Below are positions 8,597 to 17,412 of a stretch of DNA of 64,000 nt, piece by piece. The notes below the pieces were generated by a model. It searched no databases. It saw only the letters and a list, made by a program, of their open reading frames with translations, and was not told the origin of the DNA. The number at the start of each line of letters is the position of its first letter. Position 1 is the first letter of the stretch. A program made the translations under genes and the position numbers. The stretch is from assembly GCA_024277135.1 (NCBI GenBank), contig JAJRVV010000087.1, positions 1 to 64,000 of the forward strand, given 5' to 3'. This stretch comes from Chloroflexota bacterium (GTDB lineage: Bacteria; Chloroflexota; Anaerolineae; Promineifilales; Promineifilaceae).

Positions 8597-10969
8597 TCAA
8601 GGGCTGGCCTGCCACCACATTACTTGTCCGTCTGTCGCCAGTTCAATCGTTCCCAGTTCATCGGTGCGTAAAACGGCCGCGCCCACATCGGCGGCGCGTT
8701 GCAATATTTCTGGGGTTGGATGGCCGAAATTGTTGTCCGCCCCCACCGAAATGATGATGATCTGCGGCCGCACCGCTGCCAGGAACGGCCGACTGCTGGA
8801 GGAATCGGAGCCGTGATGCCCGGCTTTGAACAGCAGCGCCGACAACGGCCGCCCCGAAGCCAGCATCGCCGCCTCGGCCGCCTGCTCCGCATCCCCCGTC
8901 AGCAGCAGCGAAAAACCCCCGTACACCAGCCGGAAGCTGACCGAGTTTTCGTTCCGGTTGGCGTCGTTTCGTTCCGGGCCGGGATGCAAAATTTCCAGCC
9001 GCACGCCGTCGTCAATGCGAATGATTTCCCCGGCCATTGCCCGATGGATGGGGGTTCCCGCCGCCTGAGCCGCCGATAACACGGCATCGTAGACGGCCGT
9101 GCCCCCCATCTGCGAACCATCCGTCAGCAGCCGGCCCACCCGATATCGGTCAAACAGCCCTGCCAGCCCGGCCGCGTGATCAGCGTCGGGGTGGGTGGCG
9201 ACGACCAGATCAATCTCTCGGTCCCAAAACGGCATCTGCCGCCCCAGCCGGTCGTTGAGCAGGCTGGGATAATTGCCGCCGTCCACCAGAATTTGGCGGC
9301 CGCTGGGGGTTTGGATGAAGATGGCGTCCCCCTGCCCCACATCGAGAAAGGCGACGTGGAGACGGCCGTCCGGCTGCGACGCGCCCCACATCACGATTAA
9401 AACCAGCCCCAAAAAACTGCCGCTCAATGCCGCCCGTTGGCTGAAATTGCGGCGCAAACGAGCTATAACTTCCCGTCGCTTCACCTGATCCTGTTTTGCC
9501 AGCCAGGTCAGCCCGGCGATGATGGCGTAGAGGACGAGGACGGCCGTCGGCGATACGCTGATCGGAACCGCCGCCCCCGGCACAGCGGCAAAGGCGCGCA
9601 CTAACCCAATCGTGTACGCCAAAAACAGCCAGGCGATCCAGGCGAAAACCTGGCCGATGGCGGGGACGACCATGCCTGTTAACGCCGCCAATCCGCCCCA
9701 AATCATCACCCCTGGCTGCGCCGGCAGGATCAGGGCGTTGGCCGGGAAGCTGATCAGCGATACCTGGCGGAAGTAGAACATCATCAACGGCAGCGTCAGG
9801 ATTTGCGCTGCCAGCGTCACCAGCGCCGCTTCCGACAACCAGCCCATGATTTGATTGGTCGTTCGCCGATCCAGGCGGCGTAGCAGCCGCGCCCGCGTCC
9901 ATTGGATGAATGGGTCGGCGTACAACATCAGCCCCAGGGTGGCGGCGAAGCTGAGTTGGAAGCCGACGTCCCACAGGGTGAAGGGGTTGACGGCCGTCAT
10001 CACCCATCCCGCCCAAAACAGCGACGAGTAGGCAAAAGTGGGCCGTCCCAGGTAGCGGCTGGCGATGAGGTACAGCCCGCCCATGATGGCGGCGCGCACT
10101 ACCGAGGCGTCGGCCCCTACCAGCAGCGTGTAGAGGGCGACGCCGACCAGGGCCAGGAGGACGGCCGGACGCCGGGGCAGAAACTTCTCGGCAAAACCGG
10201 TGAAGACGGCGATGAGGATGGCGATGTTGAAGCCGGAGATGGCGATGATGTGGGTCATGCCGGTGGCGCGGAAGGCGTCGGCCAGGTCGGGCGGCAGGCC
10301 GTTGTCGTCCCCCAGCAGGATGCCGCTGAGCAGGGCGGCCTGCGGGTCGGGGATGAGCCGGTTGATGGCCGCCTGCGCCCGGCTTTTGAAGGCGAAGATG
10401 GCGTGGTAAAGCGGCTGGCCCTGCCCTTCCGCCAGCACGGTGACGGCGGGCAGGTTCATCAGGCTGTACACCCCTTGCCGCGCCAGATAATTTTTGTAGC
10501 TGAAATCCTCGAATTCGGGCGGGGTTTCGACCCGGCCGGTCAGTTGCAGCCGCATCCCATACTCGATTTCGGGATAACGAAAAACGCGCGCTTGCACATC
10601 GCCGGCGACGGCCGTTTCCACGCCATCGGGCAGCGTGATGGTTTCGGCGCGCAGGCGCAGGTTGACGGAACGGTCGCGCACGTCTGGCTCGGCGATGACC
10701 AGACCGGTGAGGCTGATTTCGTCTCCGTCGTTGTAATGGGCGATGTGGGAGGGGGTGATGGCGGGGACGGCCGTGATGTACCGGGCGCCGCCGAATCCGA
10801 CGGCCGTGACGCTTATCAGCCCCAATCTAAGACCGATTCGATTTTGGGCGAACAGGCTCCCAACCAATCCCAGAATGCCGATGATAAACCAGGTGGAAAC
10901 AGGCCAATTAAAATTGGAAGCCAACCAGATACCTGCCAACCAGGCTGTTCCGAGATAGACGCCTGTCAT
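8597..10969 (-). CDS. comEC: ComEC/Rec2 DNA internalisation competence protein
   Basis: Competence-domain membrane segment (LSGILLGDDNGLP, GMTHIIAISGFNIAIL) plus MBL domain (LDVGQGDAIFIQTP, THPDADHAAGL). Confidence 0.93.
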   Translation of the reverse strand: MTGVYLGTAWLAGIWLASNFNWPVSTWFIIGILGLVGSLFAQNRIGLRLGLISVTAVGFGGARYITAVPAITPSHIAHYNDGDEISLTGLVIAEPDVRDRSVNLRLRAETITLPDGVETAVAGDVQARVFRYPEIEYGMRLQLTGRVETPPEFEDFSYKNYLARQGVYSLMNLPAVTVLAEGQGQPLYHAIFAFKSRAQAAINRLIPDPQAALLSGILLGDDNGLPPDLADAFRATGMTHIIAISGFNIAILIAVFTGFAEKFLPRRPAVLLALVGVALYTLLVGADASVVRAAIMGGLYLIASRYLGRPTFAYSSLFWAGWVMTAVNPFTLWDVGFQLSFAATLGLMLYADPFIQWTRARLLRRLDRRTTNQIMGWLSEAALVTLAAQILTLPLMMFYFRQVSLISFPANALILPAQPGVMIWGGLAALTGMVVPAIGQVFAWIAWLFLAYTIGLVRAFAAVPGAAVPISVSPTAVLVLYAIIAGLTWLAKQDQVKRREVIARLRRNFSQRAALSGSFLGLVLIVMWGASQPDGRLHVAFLDVGQGDAIFIQTPSGRQILVDGGNYPSLLNDRLGRQMPFWDREIDLVVATHPDADHAAGLAGLFDRYRVGRLLTDGSQMGGTAVYDAVLSAAQAAGTPIHRAMAGEIIRIDDGVRLEILHPGPERNDANRNENSVSFRLVYGGFSLLLTGDAEQAAEAAMLASGRPLSALLFKAGHHGSDSSSSRPFLAAVRPQIIIISVGADNNFGHPTPEILQRAADVGAAVLRTDELGTIELATDGQVMWWQASP

Positions 10970-11032
10970 ACTGGCAAAACATACCCCTTTGCTTGACTGT
11001 AGGCAAATCTAACTCTTTGGGATTTCGCGGGG

Positions 11033-11060
11033 TTGACATGAGCGGCGGGTGATGTATGCT
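11033..11060 (+). promoter_or_regulatory. Candidate sigma70-type promoter TTGACA-N16-TATGCT
   Basis: Hexamers and spacing read directly. Confidence 0.4.
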
Positions 11061-11120
11061 CAGAGAGAAGTACGCATCACGCCCAAACCCCATGAAGTCT
11101 CGTTAAACCTGGTTTTTCTG

Positions 11121-11150
11121 TTGACATGCTTTTGGGCTTCTGACTATACT
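11121..11150 (+). promoter_or_regulatory. Candidate sigma70-type promoter TTGACA-N18-TATACT
   Basis: Hexamers and spacing read directly. Confidence 0.5.
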
Positions 11151-11515
11151 GTACCTGGGATTGGGTCGCGTTTCGGGGTTAGTTTAGTCTGGAGAAAGTC
11201 TTAACCTAAATTTCGCACCTTTCCAATCGAATAGAGAGACAAAAAACGTACCAGTCTAACTGGTTGTATCAAGTTAACCTGCTCCCCGGCTGGTGAGCTT
11301 GGCTTGGCAGCCAGGTAAAATTGGGCGTCTGCTGCCTTGTCCGGCCAGCAGCGCCGCCATGTTGAGCAATAGCATGGAGGCAATCCGCTTATCCTGGTGC
11401 ATCACAGCATTATCATCGAGTTTGGGCGTGAGATTAAGAGTATGCGGATGGAGGAGGCGGCTAAACGGAGCCAACAGCCTCTGCCGGCGACGCAAAACGT
11501 AGGGTAACTTTTCCG

Positions 11516-11860
11516 ATGGAGAAAACAATGGCAAAAACGACTGCAAAAGTCCGCGACCGGCAACTGTTCTGCTATCCTGACCCAACGGCCGTTTGTACGG
11601 TGGATTCATCAGCCTGGTTTGTCTGGCTGGAGACGGCGACTGCTTTCCGCTATTTCAGCGGGCAGCGGCACAACTATTTTCACGGACACGGCCCGCTGTT
11701 CGCGCCTGTTTCGTTCCGCAAAGAGCGGCGGCGGGGCTGGCTGTGGTATGCGTATCGCCGTGTTTATGGGGTGTTGCATAAACGGTACGCGGGGAAGTCG
11801 GCTGGGTTGACAGCGGAGCGGTTGGAGGAAACGGCCGTTTTGCTTAACGATATTTGGTAA
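11516..11860 (+). CDS. Small protein resembling a short N-terminal module seen in MalT-like LuxR regulators; function unknown
   Basis: ORF of 114 aa, SSAWFVWLETATAFRYFSG..RRGWLWYAYRRVYGVLHKRYAGKSAGLTAERL; similarity recalled, not searched. Confidence 0.5.
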   Translation: MEKTMAKTTAKVRDRQLFCYPDPTAVCTVDSSAWFVWLETATAFRYFSGQRHNYFHGHGPLFAPVSFRKERRRGWLWYAYRRVYGVLHKRYAGKSAGLTAERLEETAVLLNDIW

Positions 11861-11863
11861 CGG

Positions 11864-12121
11864 ATGATATCTGAAAGGAGGGTTTATGGCGTGTGCCTGC
11901 AAGCTGGGTGTCGGCTTGTGGCGGTGTGTTTTTATAAGAAAGCTATGGGTATTTCTAATGGTACCAAACCTAAAAAAAGAAAATATGGTGCTAAAAGGCT
12001 TATCTGGGATCATCGACATGAACGAAGGAATGTTGAGCCTTATGAGTTCGATGATGCGGCACAGCTGCTTGAGGATTTCTGGGCTGATGTAGAAAGAATA
12101 CTGGCAGAAGCCAAAAGGTGA
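11864..12121 (+). CDS. TumE-like toxin, apparently short or truncated at the N-terminus
   Basis: HERRNVEPYEFDDAAQLLEDFWADVERIL; 4-nt overlap with a TumA-like gene. Confidence 0.5.
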   Translation: MISERRVYGVCLQAGCRLVAVCFYKKAMGISNGTKPKKRKYGAKRLIWDHRHERRNVEPYEFDDAAQLLEDFWADVERILAEAKR

Positions 12122-12495
12122 ATAAAATGAAAGTCATGAATGTAGGCATTATGTCACGCGAAGAGTACAAAAAACGAACTATAGCGATTGCGAGCGGCGC
12201 GTACCGTCCCAAAGAAAATGACCCCAAAGTATGGTTTGAATCTATAAAATCACTGTCTCAAGTTCTTAGTAGCGAAAATCAGGAGTTACTAAAACTCATT
12301 GTTGAATGCAAGCCACAGTCGCTTTCCGAACTCGAAAAAATCAGTCATCGGAGAAAATCCAATTTGTCAAGGACATTGAAAACGCTTGAAAATTATGGCA
12401 TCGTATCGTTGAAGAAAAGGAATGGAAGGGTAGTGCCTACAGTTGAGGCAACAGATTTCAAAGTCGAGTTTGGGTTGAATGCGTTGGCTTATTAG
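12118..12495 (+). CDS. TumA-like antitoxin / HVO_A0114-family winged-helix DNA-binding protein
   Basis: VGIMSREEYKKRTIAIASGAYRP..KVWFESIKSL..SNLSRTLKTLENYGIVSL. Confidence 0.8.
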   Translation: MNKMKVMNVGIMSREEYKKRTIAIASGAYRPKENDPKVWFESIKSLSQVLSSENQELLKLIVECKPQSLSELEKISHRRKSNLSRTLKTLENYGIVSLKKRNGRVVPTVEATDFKVEFGLNALAY

Positions 12496-12910
12496 CAAAA
12501 ATATTGCGTAAGGTGTTTTAATTAGTCAAACACGTTTTTCTTGGACAAGCTTTTGTGTGGGCAAGATGGTCAGGAAAAGTCAGTTTTAGGTAAAAATGCA
12601 AAGCCATAAATCGGTAAAAACAGGTTTCAAGGGCAAGGTATTGGTTAAAGCCACGCTAACGAATAAGCGTCAACCTGATTTGCGAGATCGGGCTTTTTTG
12701 CCTGAAAAATTTGTAGTTTTTGAAGGTGTCTCGCCCGCGTAGGTATTTCGTTTTCTCGCAAACTGGTTATGCAGGCGTTATTTCTATCTTAAGCGGGTAA
12801 CGGCCGTCCCCCCACACCAGATATGCAAAATAAAACCTCATCCCGCTAACACCGTCGCCAGCCCCCTCTCCGCTTCCGCAACCGTCATCCCCTCTTGCGC
12901 ATATGTCTGG

Positions 12911-12980
12911 CGAATGAATTCGCGGCCACAACGGCTAAACCGCCCTGCGCCGGTTAAACGGTAGTCGGCGCAGGCCGACT
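12911..12980. repeat. Composite dispersed repeat: GGCGAATGAATTCGCGGC module plus two GCAG/CTGC-loop palindromes
   Basis: cgaatgaattcgcggccacaa; aaccgccctgcgccggtt (12938-12955); agtcggcgcaggccgact (12963-12980). Confidence 0.7.
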
Positions 12981-13013
12981 TGGCAGGCGTAGCCGCAGAG
13001 TTGTCCGCGCTGG

Positions 13014-14396
13014 TTAAATCCGCTCAAAATATCGTTTTCGTTCCCAATCGGTCACGGCATTGTCAAACGCCTTTTGCTCGCTGCGGAAGAAGTGAACGTA
13101 ATGCGCCGCCACGTCCGCGCCCAATGTTTGGCGGACAAAGTGGCTGTCGGCGAATAGATCGGTTGCGTCGCGCAGGGTGTAGGGGACGCGGGGGAGATGC
13201 TGGGCAGCGTAGACGTCTCCGGCGAAGATGTCTGGCGGCTCAATCTGATTGGCGATGCCGTCCAGACCGGAGGCGAGGGCGGCGGTATAGACCAGGTACG
13301 GGTTGCAATCGGCGCCGGGGATGCGGCATTCGATGCGCAAGCTCTGGCCCTGCCCCACCACCCGGAATCCAGCGGTGCGGTTGTCGTAGCTCCAGGCCAG
13401 ACGGGTGGGCGCCCAGGAGCCGTCCTGATACCGTTTGTACGAGTTGACGGTGGGGGCGTAGAAGGGCATAAATTCTGGCGCATGTTTGATCCAGCCGCCC
13501 AGGAACCAGCGGAATATGTCAGAGCCTAGCGCCGGGCCAATTTGCTGCGCGCCGGGGAAGATGTTCTCCTCTCCTTGCCATAGGCTGAGGTGAATGTGGC
13601 AGCTTGAGCCGGCCTGGTCGGCGGCGGGCTTGGCCATGAAGGTGACGCTGACGCCTAGCTGCTCGGCCGTTTCTTTGAGACATTGTTTGTAGACGGCGTG
13701 CCGGTCGGCCATGGTCAGCGCGTCGGCGTAGCGGATGTTGATTTCATGCTGGCCCAGCCCCCATTCCCCTTTGGAGTTTTCCACGGGGACGCCGGACTGT
13801 TTCAGGTGGCGGCGGGCGGCGGCGGTGAATTTTTCTTCGCGCATCCCTTGCAGCATGTGATAATCTTCCAGATACCAGGCGGCCGTTTTCAGTCCGGCGT
13901 ACTCTTTCTCGTGGGCGGCGCGATAAGAGTCTTCAAAAATATAATACTCCAATTCGGAGGCGGCTTTGACGCTGTACCCCAGGGCGGCGGCCCGCGCCAG
14001 TTGGCGGCGCAGCAGGGAGCGGGGGGCGATGGCGACGGGCTGATGGGTTTTCGAGTCGGCCACGTCGCAGATGACCAGAGCGGTTTTGTCCAACCAACTG
14101 GCGCGGCGCAAGGCGCCCAGGTCGGGAACGAGATGGAAGTCGCCGTACCCTAATTCCCAGTTGGCGAATTGGTAGCCGGGGACGGGTTCCATCTCCATAT
14201 CCACCGTGAGCAGGTAGTTGCAACTGTGTGTGCCCTGGGCCGCGCCGTCGCTGAGAAAGAATTCGGCGTCGAACCGTTTGCCCATGAAACGGCCGTAATG
14301 GTCGGTAAATACCAGCGCCACCGTTTCAATTTCGCCTTGTTCCACCAGCGCGGTTAACTCGTCTATCGTCAACATGCCCAGAATCTTCGACATCAT
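13014..14396 (-). CDS. Glutamine synthetase family protein (gamma-glutamyl-amine ligase-like, PuuA/GlnT type)
   Basis: PAADQAGSSCHIHLSL, SWAPTRLAWSYDNRTAGFRVVGQGQSLRIECRIPGADCNPYL. Confidence 0.85.
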   Translation of the reverse strand: MMSKILGMLTIDELTALVEQGEIETVALVFTDHYGRFMGKRFDAEFFLSDGAAQGTHSCNYLLTVDMEMEPVPGYQFANWELGYGDFHLVPDLGALRRASWLDKTALVICDVADSKTHQPVAIAPRSLLRRQLARAAALGYSVKAASELEYYIFEDSYRAAHEKEYAGLKTAAWYLEDYHMLQGMREEKFTAAARRHLKQSGVPVENSKGEWGLGQHEINIRYADALTMADRHAVYKQCLKETAEQLGVSVTFMAKPAADQAGSSCHIHLSLWQGEENIFPGAQQIGPALGSDIFRWFLGGWIKHAPEFMPFYAPTVNSYKRYQDGSWAPTRLAWSYDNRTAGFRVVGQGQSLRIECRIPGADCNPYLVYTAALASGLDGIANQIEPPDIFAGDVYAAQHLPRVPYTLRDATDLFADSHFVRQTLGADVAAHYVHFFRSEQKAFDNAVTDWERKRYFERI

Positions 14397-14409
14397 ACCT
14401 TCCTTCTAA

Positions 14410-15663
14410 CTAATGGAATCGTTCTACTCTCAATGGCGCCAGATCAATAGATGGTCGTTCCTCCCCAATGATTTGCGACACTAGCTTACCGGTAATCAGC
14501 CCCTGCGTCATGCCCAGTGTTCCATGCCCGGTTGCCAGGATCAGATTCTCAAAGGCTTCGCTGCGCCCAATAATGGGCAGATCATCTGGCGTTGCTGGCC
14601 GATAACCCGACCAGACGGCCGTTTGCTCCAATTCTTCCATGCCGGGCAAGTATTCGTGAATGGCGCGGCGTATCGCCGCCAGCCGCCACTGGTTGATGGA
14701 TGGATCGTAGCCGGCCAACTCCAACGTGCTGGTGAAACGCAGCCTGTCTCCCATTGGCGTGACCGCAATTTTGCGTTCAGACAGAGAAAGCGGTAATCGG
14801 GGGCTGGCGAGCGGCCGTTTATACGTCACGCTGTATCCTTTGGCCGGTTGAATGGGGATTCTCAATTTTAGATGGCGGGCGATGACCGGCGACCAGGCTC
14901 CAGCGGCCAACACCACCTGATTGGGCGTAAACACGCCTTGTGACGTAATCAGTGACGAAATTTGTCGGCCAGTTGTCTCAAATCCGAGAACGGCCGTGCC
15001 CGTCTTGAAATTTACGCCCCGCTCCTTCGCCACACGCGCCAATTCATGCACAAAGCGGTCAGGGATCACATGCCCGTAATCGGCGGCGTAAATGCCATGG
15101 GTGACGGCCGGCTGCACATTCGGTTCTATCTGACGCGCGCCATCTGCATCCAACAGCGTCGAATCCACCCCATATTCGCGTAACAGGACGGTGTCGGGGA
15201 CGGCTTTCTCAAAAGCAGCCTCGCTGGTGAAAAGGATCAGACGCCCTTTACGCTCGTAGCCAAACTCCAGCTTTTCTTTATCCAGCAAGTCGTCAAACAA
15301 ATCAAAGCTGGCTTGGCCCAAAGACAACAAGACAGCGATGGATTGGCGCATCTTTTTCTCATTGCAGGCGCCGCGAAATTGCCACAGCCAGCGCATGAGA
15401 TCAAGATTCAGGCGCGGCTTGATATAAAAAGGGCTTTCGGCGTCCAACAGCCACTTCAGCCCCTGCCTGAGAACGCCGGGCGCAGCCATAGGGATGGCAA
15501 GCCCATTGGCGATCAACCCGGCATTGCCGTGTGAACTGCCGGCGCAAATGTCCTCTTTTTCAATGAGCGTTACCGGCCGTCCTTGTCCGGCCAAATAGTA
15601 AGCTGAAGCAACGCCAATCACGCCGCCGCCAATGATGAGAATACCTTCCTGTTGGTTCATCAA
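14410..15663 (-). CDS. FAD-dependent amino acid oxidoreductase (DadA-like)
   Basis: GGGVIGVASAYYLAGQGRPVTLIEKED; WSGYRPATPDDLPIIGR; ATGHGTLGMTQG. Confidence 0.85.
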   Translation of the reverse strand: MMNQQEGILIIGGGVIGVASAYYLAGQGRPVTLIEKEDICAGSSHGNAGLIANGLAIPMAAPGVLRQGLKWLLDAESPFYIKPRLNLDLMRWLWQFRGACNEKKMRQSIAVLLSLGQASFDLFDDLLDKEKLEFGYERKGRLILFTSEAAFEKAVPDTVLLREYGVDSTLLDADGARQIEPNVQPAVTHGIYAADYGHVIPDRFVHELARVAKERGVNFKTGTAVLGFETTGRQISSLITSQGVFTPNQVVLAAGAWSPVIARHLKLRIPIQPAKGYSVTYKRPLASPRLPLSLSERKIAVTPMGDRLRFTSTLELAGYDPSINQWRLAAIRRAIHEYLPGMEELEQTAVWSGYRPATPDDLPIIGRSEAFENLILATGHGTLGMTQGLITGKLVSQIIGEERPSIDLAPLRVERFH

Positions 15664-15683
15664 TCAAGGCTCCATATCCCCAT

Positions 15684-16499
15684 TTATTCATTTTGCGGCG
15701 GTTTGGGCACACCTTCGCTTAGACCATATAAATAAGAGCCGATGAAACTGATATGCGAGGTCAATCGGCCGTTATCCCACACAAACAGGCGGCATGTGGG
15801 CGGCTCAAACAGGGGATCTACATCGTCCACCGGATACAGGATCAGCCCGTTGGCAAAAGTGGCGCTACCGGTGACGTAGGCGGGGACGCCGCGCCAATAG
15901 GTGACGACGTCCCGGTGAACGTGGCCGCAGATGACGGCCTGAATTTGGGGATGGCGGGCCACGATGCCGCCGAAGGCGTCCCCGTTGCGGCACATCAGGC
16001 TGTCCGGGTAGGGCAGGCCGGTTTTGAAGGGGGGATGGTGCATGAAAACGGCCGTCGGCCTGTCCGCCGCCTCTTGCAAACGCGCTTCAAACCAGGCCAG
16101 CCGCTCCGCATCAAGCATCCCCTCATGCGATCCCGGCCACAAGGTGTCCAGGGCGATGATGCGCAACGGGTAATTTTCCAGCGTGTAGTGCAAAAAGCCT
16201 TCCTGGGGCCAATAATCGTGGCCGGCAAAGACGCGGCGCAGCGTTTGGCGGCGGTCGTGGTTGCCGGGAAGGATGTAGATGGGCGCGTCCAGCGTCCGCA
16301 ATGCCTGGCGCACACGAATATAATCCGCCTCGCTGCCATGATTGGACAGGTCGCCGGTGAACATGACCAGGTCGGGCTGCGGCTTTAACCCGCGCAGGTG
16401 GGCGATGGCATCCAGCATCCGGTCATGTAAATCCATGGGGCCGTCGGCCGTTTCAATGACACGGCCGACGTGGAAATCGGTGATGTGGGCGATGATCAT
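15684..16499 (-). CDS. Metallophosphodiesterase, GpdQ/CpdA-like
   Basis: MIIAHITDFHVGR, FTGDLSNHG, PGNHDRR, FMHHPPF, CGHVHR. Confidence 0.85.
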   Translation of the reverse strand: MIIAHITDFHVGRVIETADGPMDLHDRMLDAIAHLRGLKPQPDLVMFTGDLSNHGSEADYIRVRQALRTLDAPIYILPGNHDRRQTLRRVFAGHDYWPQEGFLHYTLENYPLRIIALDTLWPGSHEGMLDAERLAWFEARLQEAADRPTAVFMHHPPFKTGLPYPDSLMCRNGDAFGGIVARHPQIQAVICGHVHRDVVTYWRGVPAYVTGSATFANGLILYPVDDVDPLFEPPTCRLFVWDNGRLTSHISFIGSYLYGLSEGVPKPPQNE

Positions 16500-17317
16500 G
16501 GCGCGCCCTCCACCATCCCGGCAAATTTTGTACAGGTCGCCATCGCCTGCGCCAAAAAGTCAGACGCATCCTTGATGTTGATGCCGGAATGATGCACCGA
16601 AAGTTCCATGCTCAACGGCTTGTCGTAGGCGGAAGCAGCGATGATGCCGGCCATGCGCTTCCAATCAACCGTTGCTGAGAAGAGCAGTTTGTGTTGATCG
16701 GCCGCGCCGTCATTGTCATTGAGATGGAGGACGACCAGCCGATCCTTCACCGCTTCCAAAAAATCCAGCCCGTCGCCGACGATGTTGCCATGTCCCGGAT
16801 CGTAACAAATGCCGACCTGTTCGCGGCTGTATTTTGCCAATATCTGCTTTAAGGTCTCGTGATTGGTCGGGTAGAGATTTTCAAAAGCGATTTGCACGCC
16901 CCGCGCCTGGGCGTAGGGCAGCAAAACGTCCAGCGAACGCTGCAAGCGATCCCAAAATTCGGGCTGGGGATCATCATTGTACCCGTCCGGCTGGACGTGC
17001 AGCACAATGGCGTCGCCGCCGAGAACGGCCGTCATGTCCAGCCGATTTTTCACCAGTTCAACCCCAGCCAGACGGGCATATTCGGCGGTGGAAATCCAGA
17101 ATTTCTCGCTGCCTTCGCTGGCGTGCAGGTCGTTAAGCTGCAAGCCATACGTTTTCAACCAACGGCCGATTTGGTCAATCTCAGCGCGGTCATACAAAAA
17201 ATCCCCGCGCCAATGGTGTACCCAATGGACGTGGCTGAACCCGGCTTCAGCAATGCGGCGCAGGTACGGCTCCGGGCTGCCATGATCTTGAACGTAATCG
17301 GTGTTAATGGAGAACAT
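16496..17317 (-). CDS. Sugar phosphate isomerase/epimerase (AP endonuclease 2-like TIM barrel)
   Basis: IAFENLYPT, GICYDPGHGNIVGDG, VVLHLNDNDG; 4-nt overlap with next gene. Confidence 0.8.
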   Translation of the reverse strand: MFSINTDYVQDHGSPEPYLRRIAEAGFSHVHWVHHWRGDFLYDRAEIDQIGRWLKTYGLQLNDLHASEGSEKFWISTAEYARLAGVELVKNRLDMTAVLGGDAIVLHVQPDGYNDDPQPEFWDRLQRSLDVLLPYAQARGVQIAFENLYPTNHETLKQILAKYSREQVGICYDPGHGNIVGDGLDFLEAVKDRLVVLHLNDNDGAADQHKLLFSATVDWKRMAGIIAASAYDKPLSMELSVHHSGINIKDASDFLAQAMATCTKFAGMVEGAP

Positions 17318-17333
17318 GATTACCCCCGATGAA

Positions 17334-17412
17334 CAGTGGTCAGTGGTCAGTGGTCAGTAACCAGTAATCAGTGGTCAGTTAGTCGCTGAATACTGATTAC
17401 TGCCTACTGTTC
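17334..17412. repeat. Foldback heptamer array CAGTRRT family
   Basis: cagtggt cagtggt cagtggt cagtaac cagtaat cagtggt ... ctgaatactgattactgcctactgttc. Confidence 0.9.

Noticed and set aside
9902-10996. Long 364-aa plus-strand ORF opposite comEC
   Set aside because: Low-complexity DGDGG/QAG composition typical of antisense ORFs over GC-rich coding DNA; comEC on the minus strand is clearly the gene.
11274-11609. Transposase fragment on the minus strand
   Set aside because: Vague resemblance only; no terminal inverted repeats or DDE motif could be supported.
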